Shown: piece after piece, positions 51,748 to 61,817 of the stretch
Position numbering within the stretch: the stretch's first letter is position 1
Layout of the letters: each line of letters opens with the position of its first letter
Position numbers and translations under genes: made by a program
Assembly: GCF_008692845.1 (NCBI RefSeq)
Contig: NZ_VXJW01000002.1
Span: forward strand, 470,231 to 534,230
Length of the DNA: 64,000 nucleotides
Reading direction: 5' to 3'
Origin: Salmonella enterica subsp. arizonae
GTDB lineage: Bacteria > Pseudomonadota > Gammaproteobacteria > Enterobacterales > Enterobacteriaceae
The notes under the pieces: generated by a model
The model's input: only the letters and a program-made list of their open reading frames with translations
What the model was told of the DNA's origin: nothing
Database searches by the model: none

Positions 51748-52842
51748 GCTTATTCAGGCTGAACAGTTCGGTGAGAATGAGAGATGACTCACAAAAGAGG
51801 GATGATGCGAAACATTCACTGCACGATGCTGACAAACGCCCCGTAAAAAACCCGTCAGGAACGCTTGACCTTTCCTTCGTTGTAACGGCTGAACTTTACC
51901 AAAAATTCTGCGGTAGTGCTTCGGAATGTCCAGAAGGCTGCGGCTGAGGAATCCCGGTTCCTATGGCCAGTTGTACCAGTGCTGGATCCTCCCACAGCGC
52001 CAGCCCACTTCACTATTATCAGGGGATTCACCGCTCTGCTCACTCATGACCGAACGGAGCTCCTCCAGGCTTTTTAACAGGCGTTCTGCCTAGGTGAGAT
52101 TCAGTATCGGATCGGTGTTTTTCAATTTTCAGCTCCTTAGTAGGCTAATTTGGAGTCACGCTGATAATCACACTCAGATTGATATATTTAGTAAATCTCC
52201 ATTAAACATATCTCTCGTCGGTTTCCCGTCGCGCAGATCCGGTTTCTGGCGTTCCCGGATCAGCTATTCAGGTTGGAACAAAAACTTAACAGACATACAG
52301 ACCGTAGCACTGGCCTGGAAAAACAGCGTGATGATACTCTGCTGGAGGTTATGTGTGAGAAAGAGACTGTGCGGCCCTGCGTGGCGAAACTGATCTTTGT
52401 GTGCGCTTTATTGACCTATGGAGGCGTATCATCGTTTGTGATGGTGTTTGTAGTCTATCTGTGTGTTGCTGAAAGAGAGCAGGTATCGGCATCCACGTTA
52501 CAGACGACCCCGACAGTATGTCTGACGTGCTCCCCTGTCAGCGGTCATCAGCATCCCACCAGATCTGCCCTGAATCATGGATGACTGTGGCGGGTCTGAC
52601 TGGTTAACCCCATTGGTATAATGGGGTACAAATAAGGTAACGGGGCATCCAGGGAAAATAATTCTTTTCCTGAGCAAGGATATCACGCATTTTTCGGGAC
52701 ATAGTCGTACGGTAACACCGTCAGTCTGCGTTTTATAGTGATCTCGACGTGACAGAAATTCGGGTAGGCCGAAATACTCAGTCTGACTGAGACTATAAAA
52801 AATTCAGCCTACTATATTATACATTAATTATGAGTTACAACG
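51748..52842. other. Degenerate 1.1-kb segment, possible gesABC remnant
   Basis: No complete gene. In Typhimurium the gesABC efflux genes flank golT at this position. Plus-strand frames near 52240-52350 read DQLFRLEQ, then in another frame NLTDIQTVALAWKNSVMI, resembling the C-terminal region of an RND outer-membrane factor (GesC-like), weakly. On the minus strand 52125-51790 a frame with two stops reads AERLLKSLEELRSVMSEQ and PGFLSRSLLDIPKHYRRI, whose family I do not recognise. A small hairpin CCCCATTGGTATAATGGGG lies at about 52609-52627. Confidence 0.4.
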
Positions 52843-53736
52843 ATGCACTTTGATATAAAAGATTTAAAATTATTCCTTGCTATCAGTGAAGAAGGGAGCT
52901 TAACTCGTGGATCGGAAAAAACATACATGTCTGCCGCATCTGGTTGCGTACGTATACGTAATCTTGAACAGAGTATCAATCTGAGATTGCTGTATCGCAG
53001 TAGCAAGGGGGTAACGTTATCCCCAGCAGGTGAAACATTTAAACACCACGCCAGTCTTATTGTGAATCAAATGGAAATGTTACGTAGCGATATGCAGGAA
53101 CATGTTAAAGGTATCAAAGGACATGTCAAAATATTTTCCAGTATAACTGCTATTGCAGAGTATCTCCCCCCATTGTTGGGCCATTTTCTTACACTATATA
53201 ATGATGTGAATATTGATCTCAGGGAGTATCCAAGTCCGGAAATTGTACGTTCTGTCATTGAGGGAAGAACAGATCTCGGAATTGTTGCTGGTAATATTAC
53301 AACAGATAATCTTGAAATACTGCCGTTCCGTACTGATAGGCTAGTGCTTATCACCGCGACAGACCATCCATTCGCTGACAGAAAAAGCGTAACCTTTCTG
53401 GAATTAATGGAATATGAACAAATCAGCCTGCCTGAAGGAACTGGAATGTTTGAATTTATCCGAAAAAAGGCAGAACTAGTACAATCTAAACTAAAAATTA
53501 GAATACAGGTCGGCAATTTTGAAACATTTTGCCGTATGGTTGAAGCAAAAGTGGGCATTGGTATTATGCCTCACTCTGCTGCATCCCGTTTGCGTCAGTT
53601 GCATGAGTTTGCTATTATTGATCTTGATGACCCTTGGTCATTAAGAAAATTACAGCTCTGCGCCAGAAGCTTTAACAAATTACCCGGTTACACACAAAAG
53701 CTGGTTGCTATGCTCATACCTCAGACAGAGCGATAG
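52843..53736 (+). CDS. LysR-family transcriptional regulator
   Basis: A 297-residue LTTR: N-terminal winged helix-turn-helix (DLKLFLAISEEGSLTRGSEK, SAASGCVRIRNLEQSI) and a periplasmic-binding-like effector domain (about 90-290). It starts at the only ATG in context and is A/T-rich like the cluster beside it. It is convergent with the ETF-quinone oxidoreductase gene (2 bp between stops), so it is the likely regulator of the acyl-CoA oxidation cluster, although it does not share a divergent promoter with it. Effector unknown. Confidence 0.85.
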   Translation: MHFDIKDLKLFLAISEEGSLTRGSEKTYMSAASGCVRIRNLEQSINLRLLYRSSKGVTLSPAGETFKHHASLIVNQMEMLRSDMQEHVKGIKGHVKIFSSITAIAEYLPPLLGHFLTLYNDVNIDLREYPSPEIVRSVIEGRTDLGIVAGNITTDNLEILPFRTDRLVLITATDHPFADRKSVTFLELMEYEQISLPEGTGMFEFIRKKAELVQSKLKIRIQVGNFETFCRMVEAKVGIGIMPHSAASRLRQLHEFAIIDLDDPWSLRKLQLCARSFNKLPGYTQKLVAMLIPQTER

Positions 53737-53738
53737 TG

Positions 53739-55424
53739 TTACATCCCCGTATAATTTGGTCCGCTGCCACCTTCAGGAGTAGTCCAGGTTATATTTTGTT
53801 TAGGATCTTTAATGTCACAGGTTTTACAGTGAATACAGTTCTGCGAATTTATTTGTAGACGAATATTTTGTGTTTCACCATCCTGTAAAAATTCATATAC
53901 TCCGGCAGGGCAATATCGTGCTTCGGGGCCACCATAAATATTCAGATTAATTGATATAGGGATATTCTGATCACTAATTTTCAAATGTACTGGCTGGTCT
54001 TCATCATGGCAGGTGTTGCTGAGATAGACGGATGACAAAATATCAAACGTCAGTTTACCGTCAGGTTTATCATACACTTTTCTCTGGCTTGTGCTGGCAG
54101 GTCGCAAAGTAACATTGTCCGGTTGGTTATTTTTTACACGCCAGGGGATTTTTTTTATACCCAGCCGGGGAAGCAGCCAATGCTCAATACCAGCCATGAT
54201 AAATCCCACCATATGCCCTTTTTTGAACCAGGGTTTGAAATTACTGCCATTTTCCAGTTCCTGCCAAAGCCAGCTCTGTTGCAGCAATGTTTGATATTCT
54301 GTCAGTAAGTCGTTTTTTCTATTGTCCAACAAAGCATTAAATATAGCGTCAGCCGCTATCATGCCACTTTTGATAGCTGTATGTATGCCTTTGATTCTAC
54401 TTGCATTGAGTGTACCGGCATTACAACCAATTAGTAGACCACCGGGTAAACAGGGATCAGGCATAGACGGAATCCCGCCGTTATTGATCGCTCTTGCGCC
54501 ATAACCAATACGCCTACCCTGGTCAATATATTTACGTATAGAAGGGTGTGTCTTCAGGCGCTGCATTTCCTGAAAAGGATTTAACCAAGGGTTTGAATAA
54601 TCAAGCCCCACAACCAGACCTAGTGCAATTTTATTATCATTAAGATGATAGAGAAATCCTCCCCCGAATGACTCTTTATCCAGAGGCCAACCTGTAGTGT
54701 GTATTACAAGCCCCGGGCGGGACTGGTCTGATGGAACCTCCCACAATTCTTTTATGCCGATGCTAAAACTCGGGGGGGCTTTACCTGTATCAAGATGAAA
54801 TTTTTTGATCAGCTCTTTAGCCAGATGTCCGCGGGCCCCTTCGGCAAAAACAGTATACTTTGCCAGAATTTCCATTCCACTCTGGAAACCCTCTTTCATG
54901 CTACCATCCCGATGACGTCCCATATCACCAGTTGCCACACCGATAATGTTAGCATCCTGATCATACAATATCTCAGCCGCCGAAAATCCTGCATAAATAT
55001 CCACGCCTGCCGTTTCTGCCTGATCAGCGAGCCATTTTATGAGATTACCGAGACTTATTATAAAATTTCCATGGTTGCGAAAATTGTCAGGAATGAGTGC
55101 ATCCGGGATATTAATACTTTTTTCATTCATCAGTAAAAGTAATTTATCCTGAGTAACCGGTTGTTTAATTGGTGCACCTCTTTCTTGCCAATCAGGAATT
55201 AGTTCATTCAGCGCTCGGGGATCCATGACTGCCCCACTGAGAATATGAGAGCCAGGTTCAGATCCCTTATCAAGGACGATAATAGACAGTTCTTTTCCTG
55301 CGTCATTTGCCTGTAATTTAAGTCTGAGAGCGGCAGATAATCCGGCAGGTCCTGCTCCCACAATAAGAACATCACATTCTATCGTCTCACGTGATTGCCG
55401 GGTATTAGAAAGTGTATCGTTCAT
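53739..55424 (-). CDS. Electron transfer flavoprotein-ubiquinone oxidoreductase
   Basis: A 561-residue ETF-QO: N-terminal FAD-binding GAGPAGLSAALRL (about 23-35), a central quinone/membrane-association region (GFLYHLNDNKIALGLVVGLDY), and a C-terminal [4Fe-4S] ferredoxin-like domain with Cys in RYCPAGVYEF and CIHCKTCDIKDP (four ligands), ending GGSGPNYTGM. It passes electrons from reduced ETF to the quinone pool at the inner membrane. As one chain it resembles mitochondrial/aerobic ETF-QO rather than the FixC plus FixX pair. It is the distal gene of the minus-strand cluster. Confidence 0.92.
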   Translation of the reverse strand: MNDTLSNTRQSRETIECDVLIVGAGPAGLSAALRLKLQANDAGKELSIIVLDKGSEPGSHILSGAVMDPRALNELIPDWQERGAPIKQPVTQDKLLLLMNEKSINIPDALIPDNFRNHGNFIISLGNLIKWLADQAETAGVDIYAGFSAAEILYDQDANIIGVATGDMGRHRDGSMKEGFQSGMEILAKYTVFAEGARGHLAKELIKKFHLDTGKAPPSFSIGIKELWEVPSDQSRPGLVIHTTGWPLDKESFGGGFLYHLNDNKIALGLVVGLDYSNPWLNPFQEMQRLKTHPSIRKYIDQGRRIGYGARAINNGGIPSMPDPCLPGGLLIGCNAGTLNASRIKGIHTAIKSGMIAADAIFNALLDNRKNDLLTEYQTLLQQSWLWQELENGSNFKPWFKKGHMVGFIMAGIEHWLLPRLGIKKIPWRVKNNQPDNVTLRPASTSQRKVYDKPDGKLTFDILSSVYLSNTCHDEDQPVHLKISDQNIPISINLNIYGGPEARYCPAGVYEFLQDGETQNIRLQINSQNCIHCKTCDIKDPKQNITWTTPEGGSGPNYTGM

Positions 55425-55624
55425 TATTAACCCCTAAATTTCATCGCCATAGGAATAGCTATATTATGTAAATCAACTAGTATTGATACTGTAACCAGTG
55501 AAATAAATCCCATACTAATAAAACAGTTGGAATGTATAGCAATGCTCCCCAGAAAAAGGTGTCCATAAGGCTATATAGCCGATTGTCACATATTAAAAAC
55601 AAACGTCGACGATGATAAAACACC
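55425..55624 (-). other. Possible tail of a lost transporter gene
   Basis: The 200-bp gap between the CaiB-like remnant and the ETF-QO start has a minus-strand frame reading FISMGFISLVTVSILVDLHN and AIPMAMKFRG up to the codon before ETF-QO. It is hydrophobic, like the last helix of a membrane transporter, but has no start and no recognised family. This is a weak inference that an uptake gene was deleted here. Confidence 0.25.
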
Positions 55625-55855
55625 TCAAAAGATGTATATTTGGCTTTCTTTTCCAGATAAAAAAGATATATGCGAATTATCTATAATCTTCTTTTCACAA
55701 TTGCGGGCAAAATCCCCACCTTCTGGGTGTTCTATTTTAATTACCCATGTACCATAATCAGCCAACTGTCGGGTACAGAATGGAGAGGCAATGGCATGTT
55801 CAATCAAGACTATAATGACTTCGGGCAGCGGTAACTGTTTCATGATATTTTCCAA
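55625..55855 (-). pseudogene. Family III (CaiB/BaiF) CoA-transferase, N-terminal remnant
   Basis: The 76-residue frame MENIMKQLPLPEVIIVLIEHAIASPFCTRQLADYG... VIKIEHPEGGDFAR matches the N-terminus of CaiB/BaiF CoA-transferases, with the conserved GxVVIKIE-PxxGD motif. These enzymes are normally about 390-410 residues and need an aspartate near residue 170, which is missing. The frame ends in unrelated sequence (SGKESQIYIF). The ancestral enzyme probably moved CoA from a donor such as succinyl-CoA to the substrate acid of this cluster. Confidence 0.85.
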
Positions 55856-55866
55856 CTTATGTGGGA

Positions 55867-57030
55867 TCAGAATGAACGTGGCATCTCCAGTACATGCTCA
55901 GCGATATAACTCAGAATCAGGTTGGTAGATATGGGAGCAACCTGATATAAACGTGTTTCTCTAAACTTACGTTCGATATCATACTCACAAGCAAAACCAT
56001 AACCACCATGAAATTGCAAGCAGGCATTGGCTGCTTCCCAACTGGCTTTCGCAGCAAGATATTTCGCCATATTAGCCTGTGCTCCACAGCTAAGTTTCTG
56101 ATCAAAAAGCTCGCAGGCTTTAAAACGCATCAGATTAGCCGCTTCTACTCCAATAAATGCTTCTGCAATAGGAAACTGCACCCCCTGATTCTGACCAATG
56201 GGACGTCCAAAAACCTCACGCTCGCAGGTATAGCGGGTAACACGATCAATAAACCAATATCCATCCCCTATACATTCTGCCGCAATCAAGGTACGCTCTG
56301 CGTTTAAGCCATCAAGTATGTAGTGAAAACCCATACCCTCTTCACCAATGAGGTTCTCTTCGGGAATTTCCAGGTTGTCAAAGAAGAGTTCATTGGTTTC
56401 ATGATTGACCATGTTGGGAATAGGTTGTACCGTCATTCCATTTTTCATAGCCTCTTTAATATCAACCATGAAAATAGACATCCCTTCGGATTTACGTTTT
56501 ACATCTCCAAGCGGAGTAGTTCGAACCAGAAGAATCATCCAGTCTGAATGTTGAACACGTGAAATCCAGACTTTTTGTCCGTTTATTACATATCGGTCTC
56601 CTTTTTTTACAGCTGTAGTTTTTATTCTGGTGGTATCTGTACCTGTTGTAGGTTCTGTGACGCCCATCGACTGCAGGCGCCATTCACCAGAAGCTATCCG
56701 TGGCAGCCAAAATTGTTTCTGTTTATCGGAGCCATGGCGTAACAAAGTATTCATGTTATACATTTGACCATGACAGGCTCCAGAATTTCCACCCGATCTA
56801 TTGATCTCTTCCATGATAATAGATGCTTCAGTTAAACCAAGTCCTGATCCTCCAAATTCCTCCGGGATGAGCGCAGCCAGCCAACCTGCTTTGGTTAGTG
56901 TATTAACAAACTCTTCAGGATAACTTTTTGTTTCATCTATCCTACGATGATATTTATCATCAAATTCACTACACAATGAACGAACCGCATCACGAATATC
57001 TTGATTTTTATCCTTTTCGATACTTTTCAT
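55867..57030 (-). CDS. Acyl-CoA dehydrogenase
   Basis: A 387-residue flavoprotein dehydrogenase: N-terminal helical domain (1-120), middle beta domain with MGVTEPTTGTDTT and NGQKVWISRVQHSDW (FAD-binding, 122-165), and C-terminal helical domain with FGRPIGQNQGVQFPIAEA and QFHGGYGFACEYDIERKFRE. The usual catalytic Glu of the C-terminal YEG motif is replaced by Ala-Pro (LYQVAPIST, 365-366). A Glu at position 245 (GLNAERTL) occupies the place used by isovaleryl-CoA dehydrogenase, so it is likely active. Electrons go to the adjacent EtfAB. Substrate inferred to be a branched or dicarboxylic acyl-CoA. Confidence 0.9.
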   Translation of the reverse strand: MKSIEKDKNQDIRDAVRSLCSEFDDKYHRRIDETKSYPEEFVNTLTKAGWLAALIPEEFGGSGLGLTEASIIMEEINRSGGNSGACHGQMYNMNTLLRHGSDKQKQFWLPRIASGEWRLQSMGVTEPTTGTDTTRIKTTAVKKGDRYVINGQKVWISRVQHSDWMILLVRTTPLGDVKRKSEGMSIFMVDIKEAMKNGMTVQPIPNMVNHETNELFFDNLEIPEENLIGEEGMGFHYILDGLNAERTLIAAECIGDGYWFIDRVTRYTCEREVFGRPIGQNQGVQFPIAEAFIGVEAANLMRFKACELFDQKLSCGAQANMAKYLAAKASWEAANACLQFHGGYGFACEYDIERKFRETRLYQVAPISTNLILSYIAEHVLEMPRSF

Positions 57031-57039
57031 AATTTTTCC

Positions 57040-57894
57040 TCAATAAACCAGCACCGTGGCTTTCATTGATATATAGTTGTCCGGCCCTGCGGCCCATAAT
57101 GTCGCAACATCACCATCAACACGTCCACATAACCGTATTGGATCAGGACTGAACAAGGGGGATATAGCACGGAATTGCAGATTGCGGATTGTCACGTCAG
57201 GGCGGTTGTTCTTTAACAGGTCGACCAGCAGGGTTGCTGTCAGTGGACCCTGGACGACCAGCCCAGGATACCCTTCTTCATTCCTGACATAATCAAGATC
57301 ATAGTGAATGCGATGAGTATTAAATGTTAATGCTGAATAACGAAACAGCAGCGGTGGATCTGGCTTAATTTTGTGAGAAAACTGTTCTTGTGGAACATCA
57401 TACGAGGCTTTCTTCTTGTGCTTCTTGTGAGATGTAACAGCTTCACAATAGACAATAGTGTGAACTTCGGTCATAATATCTCGTTCGTTGGATCTATATA
57501 GATGTTCAACATTAACGAACACCAGTTTCCCGCTAGAGCCCCTTTTCTCAAGAATCTCTTTGACTCGCGACGTTTTTTCAACTTTTTCACCCAGAAGGAA
57601 TGAAGTATTCCAGGTCATTTGACTCGATGCCCACATTCTTCTTGGTAAATCAACGGGGGGTAGAAAATGACCTTTTATCGGATGACCATCAACGGATAGA
57701 TCTGACTGGCGGTCGGCAGGAAGAAAATAGAGCCAGTGCCATAATTCTGGCAGAATGGCCCCTTCTTTAAAGTTTTCGATATCTTTATCCAGAGTGGCGG
57801 CCAGCAGCTTAGCGGGACCGGGGTTAAGATAATCGGTGTTGCGCAGAATGCCAGGCCGCCAAATTTGAATATCTGTATCTTGCATAAAAGTCAC
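57040..57894 (-). CDS. MaoC-type (FAS1-like) acyl-CoA hydratase, mesaconyl-CoA hydratase-like
   Basis: A 284-residue double hot-dog protein. It begins with the FAS1-like dehydratase half (ILPELWHWLYFLPADRQSDLSVDGHP, FLPPVDLPRRMWASS) and ends with a MaoC half (RYSALTFNTHRIHYDLDY with the catalytic Asn/His hydratase motif, then EGYPGLVVQGPLTATLL). This architecture is that of mesaconyl-C4-CoA and itaconyl-CoA hydratases. It most likely adds water to a C5 enoyl-CoA to give a citramalyl-CoA type product. It lies 9 bp upstream of the acyl-CoA dehydrogenase and 23 bp after etfA, in one operon. Confidence 0.82.
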   Translation of the reverse strand: MTFMQDTDIQIWRPGILRNTDYLNPGPAKLLAATLDKDIENFKEGAILPELWHWLYFLPADRQSDLSVDGHPIKGHFLPPVDLPRRMWASSQMTWNTSFLLGEKVEKTSRVKEILEKRGSSGKLVFVNVEHLYRSNERDIMTEVHTIVYCEAVTSHKKHKKKASYDVPQEQFSHKIKPDPPLLFRYSALTFNTHRIHYDLDYVRNEEGYPGLVVQGPLTATLLVDLLKNNRPDVTIRNLQFRAISPLFSPDPIRLCGRVDGDVATLWAAGPDNYISMKATVLVY

Positions 57895-57917
57895 CTTTAA
57901 TCAGGAAAATATATGAT

Positions 57918-58859
57918 TTATAATTTATCTATAAGCTCAGGTACAGCTTTGAATATATCTGCTACCAGACCATAATCCGCAATAGAAAATATAGGCGCGT
58001 CAGGATCCTTATTAATAGCGACAATGATGCCTGATTCTTTCATTCCAGCAAGATGTTGTATGGCACCAGAAATTCCCAAAGCAATATAAAGTTGAGGCGC
58101 AACGATTTTGCCGGTCTGACCAACCTGATAATCATTTGGGGCATAACCAGCATCTACCGCAGCCCGGCTTGCACCGACGGCAGCCCCTAATTTATCTGCC
58201 AGATTTTCAACAAGCTCTTTGAACGCCTGCGCACTTCCTACTCCTCGTCCACCTGATACTACAACTCGGGCGGATTGTAAGTCTGGACGGTTACTTTTAT
58301 TAACATCTTGACTAATAAATTTTACCTGATCTGAACCAGTAACAACCTCTGTAGATGCAATGGGGGCTTTTCCCCCCTCTTCCGCAGCCGCAAATGCGGT
58401 AGGACGAACAGTTATCACTTTATATTCATCATCACTGTGCACTGTGGCAATAGCACTACCCGCATAGATTGGACGTTCAAAGGTATGTTGATCAATGACA
58501 CGCGTAATATCACTAATCTGAGATACATCAAGTTTTGCGGCTAAGCGTGGCGCACAGTTTTTTCCAAAAGAGCTTGCAGGGAAAAGAATTGACTGATAAT
58601 GATTTTTGTCTCTGTTCAAAAAATAGCAGATCTGTTTTTCCACATTCTCTGCCAGAATGTGTTCGAATAGTGCACCGTCAGCAACAAATACAGTGGATAC
58701 CCCCTGAATATGACTGGCTTTAACTGCAATATTTTCTATACCATACCCTAACATAAGTATATCTATATCACTATCAATGGCTTTCGCCGCAGTGATTGTA
58801 CTGAGTGTTGAAGGTAAAAGAATGTTGCCATTATGTTCAGCAATAACTAAAGAAGCCAT
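57918..58859 (-). CDS. etfA: Electron transfer flavoprotein alpha subunit
   Basis: A 313-residue EtfA/FixB-type subunit. N-terminal Rossmann-like half and C-terminal FAD-binding half with VVSGGRGVGS, GASRAAVDAGYAP and the signature YIALGISGAIQHLAGM, followed by INKDPDAPIFSIADYG. Forms a heterodimer with EtfB and takes electrons from the acyl-CoA dehydrogenase. The sequence and the paired single-chain ETF-QO suit the group I (respiratory) ETF rather than the bifurcating type. It starts 10 bp after etfB. Confidence 0.93.
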   Translation of the reverse strand: MASLVIAEHNGNILLPSTLSTITAAKAIDSDIDILMLGYGIENIAVKASHIQGVSTVFVADGALFEHILAENVEKQICYFLNRDKNHYQSILFPASSFGKNCAPRLAAKLDVSQISDITRVIDQHTFERPIYAGSAIATVHSDDEYKVITVRPTAFAAAEEGGKAPIASTEVVTGSDQVKFISQDVNKSNRPDLQSARVVVSGGRGVGSAQAFKELVENLADKLGAAVGASRAAVDAGYAPNDYQVGQTGKIVAPQLYIALGISGAIQHLAGMKESGIIVAINKDPDAPIFSIADYGLVADIFKAVPELIDKL

Positions 58860-58869
58860 GTTTGTCTCC

Positions 58870-59619
58870 TTAAATTATTTTTTCTTCGTTTTTTAGTTTA
58901 TTTAGCAACGTGCTAATATCCGGAACAATTATGCCGGCCTCCCTTGTTGCTGGCTCATCGACTTTGATAGTAGTCAATTTGGATGACGGGCTGATACCAA
59001 GTGAATCGAAATTTATCTCCTCAACAGTTTTTTTCTTGGCTTTAATAAAATTCGGCAAGCTGATATTTCTCGGTGTATTCAGTCGGAGATCTGTTGTGAG
59101 TACTGCTGGCAGAGATAAACTCAATGTTTCTGCTCCTCCATCAATCTCACGAACAGCAGTTAATAAATTATCAGAAACAGTAACTTTACTAATATTAGTG
59201 GCCTGAGGAAGATCGAGTAATGCTGCCAGCATTTGACCTACCTGATTACAATCATCATCAATAGCTTGCTTGCCTAATAATATAATATCGGGTTTTTCAT
59301 TCTTAGTAATAGCTGTGATAGTTTTGGCTACAATCAGTGGATCAAGAGACTTTTCTGTTAATATATGTATTGCCCTGTCAGCCCCGTATGCCAGTGCTGT
59401 ACGCAATACGTCTCCTACACCTTTATATCCTATAGACACTGCAACAATCTCGCTGATTACCCCCCGTTCTTTTAAACGTACTGCTTCTTCAACTGCTATT
59501 TCATCAAATGGATTGATACTGAGTTTACAGTCAGAAATATCAACATCAGAATGATCTTGCTTTATTCTAATTCTAACGTTATGATCGACAACTTGTTTTA
59601 CACAGACTAAAACTTTCAT
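58870..59619 (-). CDS. etfB: Electron transfer flavoprotein beta subunit
   Basis: A 249-residue EtfB/FixA-type subunit starting [19 protein letters not shown], preceded by AAGGAGTCACT. Visible features are [16 protein letters not shown] (family signature) and [22 protein letters not shown] with the recognition loop that docks on dehydrogenases. A Met five codons upstream is in frame but overlaps the RBS. Partner of EtfA, first intact gene of the cluster. Confidence 0.93.
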   Translation of the reverse strand: MKVLVCVKQVVDHNVRIRIKQDHSDVDISDCKLSINPFDEIAVEEAVRLKERGVISEIVAVSIGYKGVGDVLRTALAYGADRAIHILTEKSLDPLIVAKTITAITKNEKPDIILLGKQAIDDDCNQVGQMLAALLDLPQATNISKVTVSDNLLTAVREIDGGAETLSLSLPAVLTTDLRLNTPRNISLPNFIKAKKKTVEEINFDSLGISPSSKLTTIKVDEPATREAGIIVPDISTLLNKLKNEEKII

Positions 59620-59655
59620 TAGTGACTCCTTCATATATTTACTAAATACTACGAG

Positions 59656-59826
59656 TCAAAATTCCCTTTGCTTTTTTCGGCAACTTCTCTGGAAATTATT
59701 TTTCTCAGATGTCACCGTATCTTCTAAATCAATGATTACGCCATCAGCACATGTGTTATTTGCTTTTTCAAATCGTTCAGGACAATTCTCAGGAACGAAA
59801 AAAAAAGACTGTTCTAAAATTTGCAT
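59656..59826 (-). pseudogene. CitE-like (HpcH/HpaI family) lyase, N-terminal remnant
   Basis: The 56-residue frame MQILEQSFFFVPENCPERFEKANNTCADGVIIDLEDTV... matches the N-terminus of CitE/CLYBL/Mcl-type lyases (RSFLFVPGNRPERFEKA, ADAVIIDLEDAV). The normal protein is about 270-340 residues. Only the first strand/helix units remain; the frame then shifts (a parallel frame reads [15 protein letters not shown]) and stops 37 bp before etfB. The ancestral enzyme probably cleaved a citramalyl- or malyl-CoA ester. A T7 run within codons 8-10 may be a slippage site. Confidence 0.82.
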
Positions 59827-60252
59827 TCTCGTCTCCCGTTTAAATGGGGTACCTGATAATTCAATGTATCTTAAAAAAAGATTTTGCTGAATTAGCTTTT
59901 ATCTAATCCCCCGTTAAAATTGATTCAGGTTCTCTGGTAACAGAAAGCAAAATGTAAATTATTGTTACAACAACAAAGATAAAAATAAAATTTAATGCTT
60001 TGATATCAGTAACGTTTCAGAATAGTAGACGGTCGACATTACGCACCTGTTCAGGAGTAAATTCGCCTATACCGTTCCTCGAGAACATCACTGATTGTCT
60101 GCTGAACCGGATTTAGTCTTGTCACCTTTGGCGGAGAACAGGCTGACGATACAGGAGAGCATTAAAAATCCCGGGACAGTCATCTACAGGGGTTAGAATG
60201 ACCAACATCGTTTCATAACAACACCCGTGACTTGGGCATGAAGCTCCACTTA
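59827..60252. other. A/T-rich non-coding stretch upstream of the ETF cluster
   Basis: A 426-bp segment with no recognisable gene. The first 180 bp are very A/T-rich and should contain the cluster promoter on the minus strand (TTGACA-like and TATAAT-like matches are numerous and not decisive). From about 60030 the composition changes to mixed DNA, with CCTGTTCAGGAGTAAATTCGCC fragments of no clear origin. Confidence 0.4.
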
Positions 60253-60453
60253 ATCAAAATCGCTGTTTGTGGAGTAAATCCCATGGCCTGCCGTCGGCTA
60301 AGAATCACTGCTGATACGTCACTGGCCGCACTTCACTTCATTTTCCAGATTGTGTAGGGCTGGAGTGATGATTACCTCCATCAGTTTCATATTTACGGCA
60401 AATATTACTGTCTCTCTTACGACGGTAACATCGCTTTGATGATTCAACCTTAA
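60253..60453 (+). pseudogene. Remnant of a plasmid pRiA4b ORF-3 family gene
   Basis: The plus-strand frame reads IKIAVCGVNPMACRRLRI, TADTSLAALHFIFQIV, a TAG, then GWSDDYLHQFHIYGKYYCLS and YDGNIALMIQP before a stop. The TSLAALHFIIQ...GWSDDYLHQFHIYGK pattern is characteristic of the pRiA4b ORF-3 family, often found next to mobile elements. A full gene encodes about 180-500 residues. Here there is an internal stop and no C-terminal part. Confidence 0.7.
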
Positions 60454-60649
60454 GGTCGAAGATTCTGGTCATAGTCATACTTAACCAGTGCGTCTTCGGA
60501 AAAGTAATCGTTAGGGTCGGATTGTTTTGGTACGCTCACCTTTCAGCTTGGCATATCACCGAGCATGCGAGCAAAATCGACGCAATTATAAATCGCAATG
60601 GCACAAATAAGGCACAAGGGGAGAAGGTGGTTTACTTTGTAGTGGTCAA

Positions 60650-61817
<1,168 letters not shown>

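Noticed and set aside
53739..59619. The cluster as a fixABCX/carnitine operon
   Set aside because: The ETF-QO is one chain with a fused ferredoxin domain rather than separate FixC and FixX. There are also a MaoC-type hydratase and a CitE-like remnant, and no caiT, caiC or caiD.
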